A program made the position numbers and the translations under genes. This document shows, piece by piece, positions 54,110-64,000 of a DNA stretch of 64,000 bases (the stretch's first letter is position 1; each line of letters opens with the position of its first letter). The stretch comes from Porodaedalea pini (taxonomy: Eukaryota > Basidiomycota > Agaricomycetes > Hymenochaetales > Hymenochaetaceae), in assembly GCA_002794775.1 (NCBI GenBank), contig NBAY01000063.1, forward strand, positions 186,001 to 250,000. The letters are read 5' to 3'. Below the pieces are notes generated by a model. The model did not search any database. It was not told where the DNA came from and was given only the letters and a program-made list of their open reading frames with translations.

Positions 54110-57100
54110 CCATCGGGGCGACTGACCGAGAAGAACAAGGGACCTCGAATCCGTACTCGTTAAAATATAACCAACCGTCTGTACAACACGTAGATGCAAA
54201 CGACGTCGATGGTTTTCCGAAGTATGAAGTCCCCACCGGTGTGAAAGAGAGAGAAGAATATGAGCAGTTGTTCATGAGAGGAACTGGCGGACGCCAGCTG
54301 GACCTTCTCCTGAACGTCGGGCACAGCGTGGAAGGTGAAGTGAGGGAGGTGGACGCGCACGCACTCGTGGATTCGGGATGTACGGGATCGTGCATTGATG
54401 TAAGGTTCGTCAAACGGTACGGACTGGAGACGAAGCGTTATATCCGACCCCTTGCGGTACTCAATGCCGACGGCACGCACAACGAAGCCGGATTGATCGA
54501 GGAATACGTCGACATCGAACTTACGATCGGTCATCACAAAGAACAGATCGTCCTGGCGGTAACCTCATTGGCATCGTCAAACATCTTTCTGGGGTACGAC
54601 TGGCTTCGTCGACACAACCCGGAAGTCGACTGGAAAACGGGAACACTCGACTTTACGCGTTGCCCGAGTGAATGTGTAGTGGAGAAGAACGTGGAGGAAG
54701 ACATGCGGAAGGTATGGAAAGCGGTGGAAGAGACGAAGGGGGTGAGAGAGGTGCGAATGAACAAGACGTCCTGGCCCGCATACCTCAACGACTACGCCGA
54801 CGTCTTCAGCGAAAAAGGTTTCGAGAAGCTACCGGAACATCGCCCATGGGACCACGTCATCGACTTGAAGCCCGACTTCAAACCGAGCGACTGTAAGATC
54901 TACCCGCTCACGCCAACTGAGCAGCAATCGCTCAAGGACTTCCTCGATGAAAATCTAAAGTCAGGTCGCATTCGACGGTCGATATCGCCCATGGCGTCAC
55001 CTTTCTTCTTCATAAAGAAGGCTGACAAATCGCTACGCCCGATCCAGGATTACCGCAAACTCAACGACGGCACGATCAAGAATAAGTACCCCCTCCCTCT
55101 CATCGACGAACTTGTTGATAAGGTCAAGAAGGCGAAGTACATCACTAAGCTTGACCTTCGCTGGGGGTACTACAACGTCCGGATCCGCGAAGGCGACGAG
55201 TGGAAGGCGGCATTTCGCACGAACATGGGCCTATTCGAGCCAACGGTCATGTTCTTCGGTCTTTGCAATGCGCCGGCAACATTTCAAGCGTTCGTCAACC
55301 ACATCTTCAAGGAGCTGATCTACGCGAACTTGATCATCGTATACCTCGACGACATACTGATCCTCTCAGAAACCATTGAGGAGCACATCGACACGTCGAG
55401 GCGTGTACTTCAGATCCTCCGAGAAAACGGCTTGTACTTGAAGCCGGAAAAGTGCGAATTCGATGCCAAGGTCGTTAAGTATCTCGGTCACATCATCGGC
55501 AACGGCGAGATCAAGGCGGACCCGGCAAAGACGGAGGCGATTGCGAACTGGCCAGTCCCACGAAACCTCAAGGAGCTACAACAGTTCCTCGGCATGGGTA
55601 ATTGGCTACGACGGTTCATCAAGGACTACAGCAAAGTGGTCCATCCGCTGACATCGCTGACGGGCAAGAAGGACTGGGTATGGGAGACCGAACAGCAGGA
55701 GGCGTTCGAGGAGCTGAGACGACGTCTCTGCTCACCTCCAGTCCTGGTCATCGCTAACGACGAGGGCCCTTTCCGCGTTGAGGCGGACTCGTCAAACTTC
55801 GCACTCGGAGGCGTGCTATTGCAGAAACAGGAAGGCAAGTGGAGGGTAGTCGCCTATAGGTCAGAAGTGCTCCTACCAGCCGAACGAAACTACGAAATCT
55901 ACGACAAGGAGATGCTCGCAATCGTCTCGGCACTCAAGGAATGGCGTCAATACCTCCTGGGCGCTCGCCACAAGATCGAGATTTGGTCCGACCATGCCAA
56001 CCTTACCTACTTCAGGTCGACACAGAAACTGAGCTATCGACAAGCTCGCTGGCGGACCGAACTCAAAGAATTCGACTTCCACCTCGAGCACAAGTCGGGG
56101 AAGACGATGGGCAAGGCGGACTTACTGTCGCGCAAAGCAGGCTATGATGAGGGAAAGGACGACAACGAGGACGTCGTGTTCATCAAGGACAAGTGGCTGA
56201 ATCGTGGAGTGGTGAGGACGTCGCGTGAGGAAGTGTTGAAACGAGTGGGTGACGCGCAGAGGACGCAGGACGAGTCGGAGAGACCGATGGGAATGGTGAA
56301 GGCCGACGGGTTGTGGCGGATGAAGGGAAAGGTGTACGTGCCATCAACGATGAAGGAAGCGGTTTTACGGGAATGCCACGACTCGACCCTGGCAGGACAT
56401 CCCGGATCGTCAAAAACGGTCGAACTGGTACGTCGAGACTTCTGGTGGGCGTCGATGTTCTCCGACGTTCGAGCATACGTCCGAGGATGCGACCGTTGCC
56501 AGCGGACAAAGGCTCTGAGAACGTCAAGATCAAGGCCACTTCACCCGAACACGATCCCGGAAGGCCCATGGGAAATTGTCACGGTCGACCTCATCGGAGA
56601 ACTCCCGGACTCCAAGGGGCACAACGCAATCTGCGTCTTCGTGGACAGATTCTCGAAACAGATGCATGCCATCCCGACGACGACGAAACTGTCAGCGGAA
56701 GGAATGGCTCAGTTATACCGAGACCACGTCTTTCGCCTCCATGGCCTACCGAAGAAGATCATCCACGACCGAGGCACACAGTTCGATGCGTCGATGATGA
56801 AGGAGCTATACAAACTCCTACACATCGAAGGCAACCCGTCAACGGCATACCACCCACAAACAGACGGTCAGACGGAACGCGTCAATCAAGAGCTCGAACA
56901 GTACCTCCGGCTCTTCGTCGATCATCGGCAATCGGACTGGAAGGACTGGCTCCCCCTCGCAGAGTTCGCCTACAACAACCGTGAACATTCAGCGACAAGG
57001 ATGTCACCCTTCTACGCAAACACCGGACGTCACCCTATGAGCTTCGACACCATACGAACTTCCTCTGCCAACATGTCGGCGGAAGAATTCGCCAAGCACA

Positions 57101-57735
57101 TCAAGGAGACTCATCGCCTTGCTAAGGACAATCTAGTCAAGGCAGCAGAGGACATGAAGCGCTACCATGACCGGACAGCAGGAGCTTCGGTGGAGTACAA
57201 GGCTGGAGACAAAGTCTTCCTTGACGGGCGAAACATCAGTACGGACTCGCCGACGAAGAAACTCGCAGACAAGTGGTACGGCCCCTTTGACATCGTCGAC
57301 AAGGTAGGAGCGAGCGCGTACAAGCTCAAACTCCCGAAGCGATGGAAGAAGGTCCACCCTGTCTTCAACGAAGCCCTGTTGAAACCCGCCGTCGAACCGT
57401 CCTTTGAAAGCCAGAAGCAACCGCCGCCGCCGCCGCCACACATCATCGACAACGAGGAGGAATACGAACTCGAGGAAGTCTTAGACTCCCGCCTGCACCG
57501 AGGGAAACTACAGTACCTTGTCAAGTGGGTCGGCTACAACGAACCTACTTGGCAGCCTGAGACGGACTTCGGCGAGAACGCGAAGGAGGCGATCGCTGAG
57601 TTCTACCTCAAACATCCCGGTGCACCTCGGAAACTCGACATCCCTCGTCAACGACTCCGTCCGCTCTTCGTCGACACCGAACCTGATGACCGCGATCATG
57701 GTTGGTCGGGACGCCCAACCTTGAAGGGGGGGTAA
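54091..57735 (+). CDS. pol: Element G Pol polyprotein
   Basis: 1214 residues in the -1 frame of gag, the same length as in D. Approximate residue positions are protease D-S-G 93, RT YLDD 418, RNase H 530-670, integrase zinc-binding H-H-C-C 764-800, integrase catalytic residues 831, 892 and 928, GPY/F region 1062 and chromodomain 1127-1173. There are no stops. The last codons and the TAA (57733-57735) form part of the polypurine tract and abut the 3' LTR. There is no ATG near the frame opening, so Pol is inferred to be made only as a Gag-Pol fusion. Confidence 0.95.
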   Translation, partial: CEWSGIAIGATDREEQGTSNPYSLKYNQPSVQHVDANDVDGFPKYEVPTGVKEREEYEQLFMRGTGGRQLDLLLNVGHSVEGEVREVDAHALVDSGCTGSCIDVRFVKRYGLETKRYIRPLAVLNADGTHNEAGLIEEYVDIELTIGHHKEQIVLAVTSLASSNIFLGYDWLRRHNPEVDWKTGTLDFTRCPSECVVEKNVEEDMRKVWKAVEETKGVREVRMNKTSWPAYLNDYADVFSEKGFEKLPEHRPWDHVIDLKPDFKPSDCKIYPLTPTEQQSLKDFLDENLKSGRIRRSISPMASPFFFIKKADKSLRPIQDYRKLNDGTIKNKYPLPLIDELVDKVKKAKYITKLDLRWGYYNVRIREGDEWKAAFRTNMGLFEPTVMFFGLCNAPATFQAFVNHIFKELIYANLIIVYLDDILILSETIEEHIDTSRRVLQILRENGLYLKPEKCEFDAKVVKYLGHIIGNGEIKADPAKTEAIANWPVPRNLKELQQFLGMGNWLRRFIKDYSKVVHPLTSLTGKKDWVWETEQQEAFEELRRRLCSPPVLVIANDEGPFRVEADSSNFALGGVLLQKQEGKWRVVAYRSEVLLPAERNYEIYDKEMLAIVSALKEWRQYLLGARHKIEIWSDHANLTYFRSTQKLSYRQARWRTELKEFDFHLEHKSGKTMGKADLLSRKAGYDEGKDDNEDVVFIKDKWLNRGVVRTSREEVLKRVGDAQRTQDESERPMGMVKADGLWRMKGKVYVPSTMKEAVLRECHDSTLAGHPGSSKTVELVRRDFWWASMFSDVRAYVRGCDRCQRTKALRTSRSRPLHPNTIPEGPWEIVTVDLIGELPDSKGHNAICVFVDRFSKQMHAIPTTTKLSAEGMAQLYRDHVFRLHGLPKKIIHDRGTQFDASMMKELYKLLHIEGNPSTAYHPQTDGQTERVNQELEQYLRLFVDHRQSDWKDWLPLAEFAYNNREHSATRMSPFYANTGRHPMSFDTIRTSSANMSAEEFAKHIKETHRLAKDNLVKAAEDMKRYHDRTAGASVEYKAGDKVFLDGRNISTDSPTKKLADKWYGPFDIVDKVGASAYKLKLPKRWKKVHPVFNEALLKPAVEPSFESQKQPPPPPPHIIDNEEEYELEEVLDSRLHRGKLQYLVKWVGYNEPTWQPETDFGENAKEAIAEFYLKHPGAPRKLDIPRQRLRPLFVDTEPDDRDHGWSGRPTLKGG

Positions 57736-58149
57736 TGTTAGAACCTGAACTTTCACCTTTTCCTTTATTTTCCCTTTTACCATTTCCTTTATTATATTCG
57801 TCCTTTTCATTATATTTACCCATCTTACACAATCATTCCCACACTACCTTCATTCGTTCCATTCCCACTCGTTATGTAATGTTAGGTAATATAGTCTCAC
57901 GGTCGTCGCTATATAAGGTCTCAGGAATCGCATGAACTCCTTGTTCTGCTTTTCCTCTTACCTCCGCGACGACCTAGGTGAGACTCGTCCCCCTTGTATT
58001 AGTTTAGACTTGTATTAATCCTCTTACCTCCGCGACGACCTAGCCTAAGTACAGCGTGTCCCGAGTCCCCACTCGAGTATAGCACGTCCCAGACGACAGT
58101 CAGCCGAGGCCTGCCCAGTCTGAGTCGTCTCCCGGACTCCCGCCTAACA
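57736..58149 (+). repeat. Element G 3' LTR
   Basis: A 414-bp LTR, one difference from the 5' copy, ending CTAACA before the GCTTG duplication. Confidence 0.97.
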
Positions 58150-58792
58150 GCTTGTTCCTGGCGCCAATGTGAATCTTGATGGGTCCTCTATCGAGTTGGG
58201 CGATAGCATGTGGGTCGAGTGGGCAAAAATGAAGGCTCGGGTGATGAGATGGGAGGAGGAGGTCAAGCTCCTTTGTGAGGAAATGCATCGCATCCTTGCA
58301 TTTTTTGATTGGAAGGCAAGATGGTGGTTAGAGAAATCTGCGCTCCGTTCCAATGTATCTCAGGCAACTCTCAATGGTATCAGTGCCTATGCAGCTAAGC
58401 AGAGCGAAGTTTATACGGGGCTGGCCATTACTTTTTCTCACCAGTGGATTCCTCGTCTTCAGGTGCTCGAACGCGTACCATCTTGGGTCACTAGTGAGCA
58501 CCGGCAAGCAGCTCGAAGACGGCTGAACACTTTCACGGCTTCTCCTACACTGGACTCTCGTACTCCAGAGTGTAGAGGTCAATCACAGATCCTGTGTAGT
58601 GACGTGTCGGAGGAAAATGAGGCTGACGACCTTGAGGATGACATAGAGTATGATGAGGGAGATATTTGCATGGAAATTCCTGGTGATTTGGCCCTCGAAG
58701 CAAACGATGTTTTTAATGAAGATGACTTGCTCACTTTTGGAGAGGAGGACATACTCGATCCTTATTTTCATGATGTATCCGTTGATATCTAG
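58150..58792 (+). pseudogene. KDZ transposase, C-terminal part
   Basis: Continues the exon cut at 51902; without G and one GCTTG copy the frame reads on as WIWLVPGANVN. It holds the conserved C-terminal KDZ block with W-x-E-W-x-K, a helical E-E-x-K-L-L-x-E-E-M region and a WW pair, then an acidic tail ending with TAG at 58790-58792. Confidence 0.87.
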
Positions 58793-59834
58793 CTTGTTTA
58801 CTGCACCAGTGCTGCTGCCGGACTCACGCTATCATTGTCTTTTAAAAATAATAGGCCCCAGATTTGAATAATAGTCTCATCTCTTGGTCCACATCATAAA
58901 ATCAACTGCCTCTTTTAAAAATAACAGAGACCGGCTCTTTGTATAATAGAAATAAGATCCCTCAACTTCGTGCTTGAATTATAGAATCTGCGGCTTGGAA
59001 AATAGAAACTGTCAGCTGCTTTTTATGATAGTATGATAGCATCGCCGTCCACGGTCACTTTCAATAAAATAACAGACCCTGAGAATTGAAAAATAAGGTC
59101 GTCTCTTCCGATTGTATAAAATGGCCGCATCTCCTGCTTCCTGTTATAAAAACAGTGTCTTCTCATTTAATAATTGAGACCGACTGTTTGTATGATAATA
59201 AATTTGCCCTCAAGTTCACGGTCACCTTCATAAAATTGGAGATCAGAAAATAGATAATGAGACCTGCTTTTACGATAAGATAATAGCCCTCTAGTCCACA
59301 GGTGCTTTTATAAAAGAATATGCCCAAATAAAATTATGGGACCTGTTGAATTGAAAAATGAAGGGGCCCTTTTCCGTGATTGTATGATACAGCCTTGTCA
59401 ATCAGTCCCAATCATAAAACCAGATAACTGATAGAAAAATCAAGACTGGCACTTTGTATAATATGATGATACTCCCTCAAGGTCATGGTGACTTTATTAA
59501 AATCAGAGACACAGAATAAAAAAACTGACTGTGAGTTTGTATGATACTATTACAGAACCTGAGCTCACGGTCCCTTCATAGAATCTCTTCCTTACTTGAA
59601 TAGAAAATGGCCGCAGACACATTGTATTTTGTATGATATCACTTGCTGAAATATAATCAATGATTGATAATTTTTTACAACAAGACCACGGCTTTAAATG
59701 ATAGAATAATAAACCCTTTGCCATATGCCCACACAATAGAAACAATCCCCGTATTAATTATATAACCTGACCACATCGGTTTCAAAATATTCACAGCACC
59801 CGCTATAATACAATGGGCCCGACTCTGAATCATA
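58793..59834. repeat. Right subterminal AT-rich repeat array
   Basis: Short A/T words such as ATAAAA and AATAATAG recur about every 20-30 bp between GC-richer blocks. TTTGTATGAT-like motifs occur near 59187, 59536 and 59627 and TTTGTATAAT near 58938 and 59454. It mirrors the left array in inverted orientation. No gene. Confidence 0.65.
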
Positions 59835-59970
59835 ACCAACCCGCATTCACTCCCGGCTTATTTTCATATCAGACCGCTCAAATAGATAATATTATAATGC
59901 CATGCTTCATCATGCATGACCCTCTGCGGTCCTACCCCCGTGTATTATCATAACTGGAGCAACCACGGCT
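59835..59970 (-). repeat. Right terminal inverted repeat
   Basis: The reverse complement matches 39106-39240. The element ends at 59970, followed by the second CCTGAGAT copy (59971-59978). Confidence 0.82.
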
Positions 59971-62383
59971 CCTGAGATTGCAAGACGACGCTCGTCGGAG
60001 AGCTTGGGGTGTCGTGTATCCGACTCATAATTGAAGGGAATTGTTTTGAATGGAAGCGAGATAAATGCGTGGCGGCGGTCGGAAGCATCAGAAACGCCCT
60101 GCGGCATCGTGCAGATGACATGGTAGTTGGCGTGCATGAAATCAAGGAAATATTGCTTTCCAATGTAGTCAGCGAGGTCGTCGCGGTGCTTACTGTAGTC
60201 AGGACCATGGAAATCAGGGACCGACGACTGGCCCCAGTCAAGAGTGGCAGCTATCAAGATCAAACATGTCAATGACTTTAAGCACATCAATACAGAGTTG
60301 GATCCATACTTACATTCCAGAGAAAGGACGAGCTGTTTGCAGCCTGTCGACTTGTTGAAACCTGTACCCTCCTTGTAATCAATAGTCTTGAGTTTGACCT
60401 TGTATGCAAGGTGCCTGGAGAAGTCACCAGTACCAGAGCAATGTGAATACGAGTTAGACTGTTCGAGTTTGAGTATAGCGTAAAGGCTGCGCACCCTCGC
60501 TGAAGGCTCTTCTCAGAACCCGAGATCTTCAGTGAGCCTTTGGAGATATTCAAATAGAGAATGACGGTTTTCGGGTCCTTCGAGACAAGCTTTACTTTAG
60601 GTGCACTCAGGTGGAATGTCGCTGTGTAGCTGATCATTCCCTCCCTTTCAGGCTGCACGACCCTGAAGTATGCAAGACATGCTTGGGACTCAAAATCGCT
60701 GCTCTTCCGTACTCCTGCCGCCTCCTTGTCAGATAAATGAGCGAACTGGCAATTGGATTCCCAAAGCGCCTCTAAGTTCGCGTTGATCGAGCGCTGCATC
60801 AATGCTGTGATGAGGTCGACTTCACCTGTGTGTGTGTCCGTCAGGATACGCCTCCAGATGACGCCCCAGCGGATGCCGCCCGTGTGTCCGCACGACTCTT
60901 CGTTTGGGCACATGCAGTCATACCTGTCAACATCGTCATCAGGAGGGCTGTTGGGACTTTCGACAGGATCCGCAGCGCCATCTTGACTTGAGCAATATAT
61001 GTATGTCGTCCCTTCGAGGATGTTACGGTACTTGGTCTCAATCTGAATGACAACGGCCTTCTTGATGCGCTCTAGCAATTTCACGTCGTGATGCAATTTC
61101 TTGTCTTGATGCTCGCCAAAGTTAGAGAGATGCTTGCAGAATCGTGCTGCAGCTGCACGAAAACATCAGGTTAAAGAAAAATGTTTGGGAGCTTGACACT
61201 TACTAGTCTGATCAGCCTTGATAATCTTTGTTGATCCTTTCTCGTCCTCTTCATAGAGAACTACAACAGCGAAGGCTATCTTCCACTCCAAGCTCGTCTG
61301 CTGCTGCGGTCTGATAGATTTATCGAGTCAGAGCTAGAGCTGCACAGGACGAGCGGTATACTTACCCGCCGGACGCTCCGAAGTCAACATCGCTGCCTTG
61401 AATGTCGAAGTAAAGTACGATTTCACGCTCGCACAGGCGCTGGATGTGCAGCGAGCCAAAAAAGGATAGACTCATATGCATACCGTTGTCATCGCCCTCT
61501 GACGATGGCTCAAAGCTTTGCGTGATAGTGCCGTGCTGAACACCATGCATGCTGGCAGAAACCACCATCTGGAGCTTTGGCTCGCTCCGGAGGTAGTCGT
61601 TGATGTCCTTGACATGCACGTTGAAAAGCGTGTCCGTCGCAAGCGGATACGGGTGGATAAACGAGTAGTCGAGTTGCTTCTGCCCGTTCGCGGAGTCCGG
61701 CAGCAAGAAGAGCTTTTCGTGCACAAGTGCGCGCTTCAGCATCGGGAAATAGGAATTCTTCAGACAGTGTGTTAGGTCCTTGTGCTCCTTCGTGTCGAAG
61801 GCGCTCTTGTAGAACTTGGAGGTGAATTTCGTAAAATCGGAGTGCTTGAGTAAGAAAACAGCAGCTGCAAACTTATCAGGCAGAGCGTGAATGAAGAAGC
61901 AGTTACAACTTACATTCCAAGTTCAGGACGAGGACCGTCATATGATATCCAGCACTATCGACATCCGGGGGTGCGGGATTCTCAGACGTACAAGTGAGAG
62001 GAATACGGAACGCGAGCTTGCAGTCCTCGATTGTCTCACGAGGCTCTCTACATCGAAGTAGCCAGAAAGTAAAAGACAAGTTGGGAAAGACACGATAGGA
62101 CTTACGGTTCCTGCGTCGCCTTGCTGTAGTAGAGGCGTCCCCCGAGGATATGCAGGAAGAGCACAATTTCATGATTACAGATGAACTTGACACATGGACA
62201 ACCAAATGTTGCAGAGAACGTGGGGTCCGTGTCCGTGCGCGAGTGCTTTTCGGAGTTACTGAACTCGGCGAGATACTTTACGTCCGTGCTCTCAGAGGAC
62301 TCGGCCTTTGCTTTCTCGTGCAACTGACGCAGCTGGCCATTGACATAGGATGTGATGTCCTCGGCACAGTTGTCTGAAAACAT
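59971..62383 (-). pseudogene. Host gene of unknown function, 5' half, cut by the KDZ transposon
   Basis: It begins at the ATG at 62381-62383. Exons (minus strand, approximate) are 62383-62106, 62047-61914, about 61866-61365, about 61310-61203, about 61160-60490, about 60450-60310 and 60252-59971, all with GT-AG boundaries. The protein would be large, with many beta-like, Ser/Thr- and Asp-rich segments and similar phrases in successive exons (for example repeated LVLNLE/LVLSLE-type ends and IVLFLHI/IVLYFDI/VILYLNI), suggesting repeated related domains. There is no signal peptide or known motif. The gene continues at 39105-38054. Confidence 0.72.
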
Positions 62384-63610
62384 CGTCAATGGAGGGACTA
62401 TTTTTGAAAAGTGTTTTTGTGAGACGAGAGTGAGTTGAGTGAAGAGAATGGGAGAGGATCGAGCTTACTTTATAGTACAGCCCATAAACAATATAACAAT
62501 ATAAATATTAGAGCATCGCCGTAGGATGCGATAGAATAGATCGTGGAAAAGAGCGCAGCCCTAGTTCCGCATTCAGAACAATAATGATGTCATGTTTTCT
62601 AGAGCTTATACATGACCGATGCCTAGAATTAGACCCAGAGTGATATATCACAGATTGTCCATGCATCTGACAGTCCCTTCTATGCATGACTCAGGAAGTT
62701 CTTTGAGAGACTGAGAGTTCCCATATAGATAGATGGAGGCACAGAGCTGCTCGTGACAAGGTTCTCGTATGGCATGGCACGAGGAATGATGGGAAGAGAG
62801 CGGGAGCAGGAACAGAGAGGAGGGAAGGAGAATGGTAGACATGAGGAGGACTCCAAGGGTTCAACTGCTTGAGGGACAAATTTTAATAGACAAAAGAAGG
62901 AGGAGTCTTCGAGCATTTGTCCAGCCTGTGCGTGCCTCTAAACCACGGGGACTCGAAATCTTCCCTCATCCTTCTGTGATTAACTTGTCATCGAATTTAT
63001 CAAAAACATTGTCTGAACGTACAAATAGAATCCAGAGTGACCACGCGGCTTCACATCAGTACTCCTGTATATTAATCCAGTACCTCCAGCAATGCAGAAC
63101 CTCACAGCCGATTAGAGGAAAGCCTTTTCAATGCCTAAGGGGCATCACAAAATTTTGCATCAAATGATATACGCTTTTGGGAATGATAATGACGCAGTAA
63201 TGATCGGACCAGACTAAATTAGGTTATATGTAGCTTTAATGGGATGACAAGGCTTCCTAAAGGCTTATAAGCGTGCATAATAATTGTGCAAGGTTGTAAG
63301 GGTAATTTAAGACTTTCCACAAGGATATAAGGGCATGAAATAGTTGTACATATGTTTCATGCAAATGTAATGTGCTGGAAAGTCTGTCACTTCCATAATA
63401 AGCAAGGCGTAAGTTTTGCGAGCGTCTCATATACTTGTGCAAGACTTTGGTGGTTATATACGATGCTTATAAGCATCTCTGCAAGTATTACACGGAAAGT
63501 ATAATTGCATTAAATACCTGAAGAACTATGTCGTATAACTACAATTGCATTAAATACATGAAGAACTATGCCGTATAATTACAATGTATCCTATCCAATA
63601 ATGAGTGATG
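62384..63610. other. Intergenic stretch
   Basis: It probably contains the promoter of the split host gene. There are no TATA box, RNA gene or element ends I can support. It contains a short tandem repeat near its end. Confidence 0.5.
63503..63582. repeat. Two-copy tandem repeat of 40 bp
   Basis: The units start at 63503 and 63543, each beginning AATTGCATTAAATAC and containing GAAGAACTATG, with a few mismatches. Confidence 0.8.
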
Positions 63611-64000
63611 CTACAGCAGCGAGACGGGAACGTTACAGTGCATAGAGGGAATGCGATTGAAATATCGAATGAAGGTCTCAACGTAGAATGAGATCAAGGG
63701 ACAGAAGTCCTTCACACTGGCACCTACGCTCGTGGGGAAGCCAGGCCACACCTTCAGAATGAGGAAAAGGGCCTCGACGGAGCCGTCGTCCAATTGTTCT
63801 CCCCAGTACTCCCTTATCGGCTTCCGTATGTCAGGAATGACAGTGGTCGAGCCGTCGGTGGTGCCGAGATAGATGCGGCTCAATAGAGCATTCCGTTGCC
63901 GATGCTCGTCCGTTGTCATGCGTTCGCGCGGCAGGATCAGTTGATCGAGCGCATACAGCTCGTACCGGAATAAAAGCTCGGAAAGTTCCCACTGGACTTC
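63611..64000 (-). CDS. Unknown gene, C-terminal 129 residues, continues beyond window
   Basis: The frame is open from the window edge to a stop at 63611-63613, including sequence upstream of the internal Met at 63919, so this is the 3' end of a longer gene. The residues are mixed and protein-like, with several Trp, Tyr and Phe. I do not recognise a family. It lies in the same orientation as the split host gene. Confidence 0.6.
   Translation of the reverse strand, partial: EVQWELSELLFRYELYALDQLILPRERMTTDEHRQRNALLSRIYLGTTDGSTTVIPDIRKPIREYWGEQLDDGSVEALFLILKVWPGFPTSVGASVKDFCPLISFYVETFIRYFNRIPSMHCNVPVSLL

Larger units (their letters stand above)
51903..58149 (+). mobile_element. Element G: intact chromovirus inside the KDZ transposase gene
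   Basis: LTRs of 414 bp (51903-52316 and 57736-58149) differ at one position by eye, a C/T at a CpG. The target duplication is GCTTG (51898-51902 and 58150-58154). Gag and pol are both open. It is closely related to element D, and nothing in the coding sequence suggests inactivation. Confidence 0.97.
39106..59970 (+). mobile_element. 20.9-kb KDZ-type (Kyakuja-Dileera-Zisupton) DNA transposon
   Basis: Bounded by an 8-bp duplication CCTGAGAT (39098-39105 and 59971-59978) inside a host gene. The ends are imperfect inverted repeats of about 130 bp, sharing GGTAGGACCGCAGAGG and the run ATGAAAATAAG in inverted orientation, followed by AT-rich subterminal arrays. It encodes a KDZ transposase with CxC2-like cysteine cluster and D-D-E residues, and at least two other genes. 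It carries retrotransposon G. Stops in all three element genes and the G insertion mean this copy is no longer autonomous. Confidence 0.88.

Overview
The window looks like repeat-rich DNA from a filamentous basidiomycete, probably an agaricomycete. Genes carry short GT-AG introns, there is a Kyakuja-Dileera-Zisupton (KDZ) type transposase of the kind abundant in mushroom genomes, and at least eight Ty3/Gypsy chromodomain retrotransposons (chromoviruses) or LTR remnants are present. No bacterial, organellar, tRNA, rRNA or CRISPR features were found. Species cannot be named from the sequence alone.

Positions 1-33515 are a nest of retrotransposons. A degenerate DDE transposase gene (32198-33515) was hit by element E (minus strand). 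E was hit by element C (plus), by element F (minus, 21776-28752) and by a 1.1-kb insertion H in its LTR. C was hit by element A (minus) and by element D (plus, 13881-20122). A was hit by element B (plus, 4226-10505). A, C and E run off the left edge. Exact 5-bp target duplications flank B (GTTAG), D (GGAAC), F (GATGG) and a solo LTR at 32645-33085 (TATTC). A, B, C, D, E, G and the solo LTR belong to one family (LTR 413-441 bp); F is a different chromovirus with 444-bp LTRs. Older copies are broken mainly by CGA-to-TGA stops, while F and G have intact gag and pol and LTR pairs differing at one site.

Positions 33516-39105 and 59971-64000 are host DNA: an unrecognised gene (34192-36080), one multi-exon minus-strand gene of unknown function cut in two (38054-39105 and 59971-62383), and the end of another unknown gene (63611-64000).

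Positions 39106-59970 are a 20.9-kb KDZ-type DNA transposon inserted in that host gene. It has imperfect terminal inverted repeats of about 130 bp, AT-rich subterminal repeat arrays about 1 kb long at both ends, and an 8-bp target duplication (CCTGAGAT). Removing it with one duplication copy restores the host reading frame. It carries its own transposase (48642-51902 plus 58150-58792), a minus-strand multi-exon cargo gene (40324-43771), a plus-strand gene with an RNase H1 N-terminal-like domain (45014-45923), and a young intact retrotransposon G (51903-58149) sitting inside the transposase gene.

Two mechanistic signals stand out. In both retrotransposon families the 11 bases at the predicted mRNA 5' end are perfectly complementary to the primer-binding position just after the 5' LTR, as in the Tf1/sushi self-priming mechanism. 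In both, gag and pol overlap in a -1 arrangement at a heptamer (GGGTTTT or GGATTTT) that fits the slippery-site rule.
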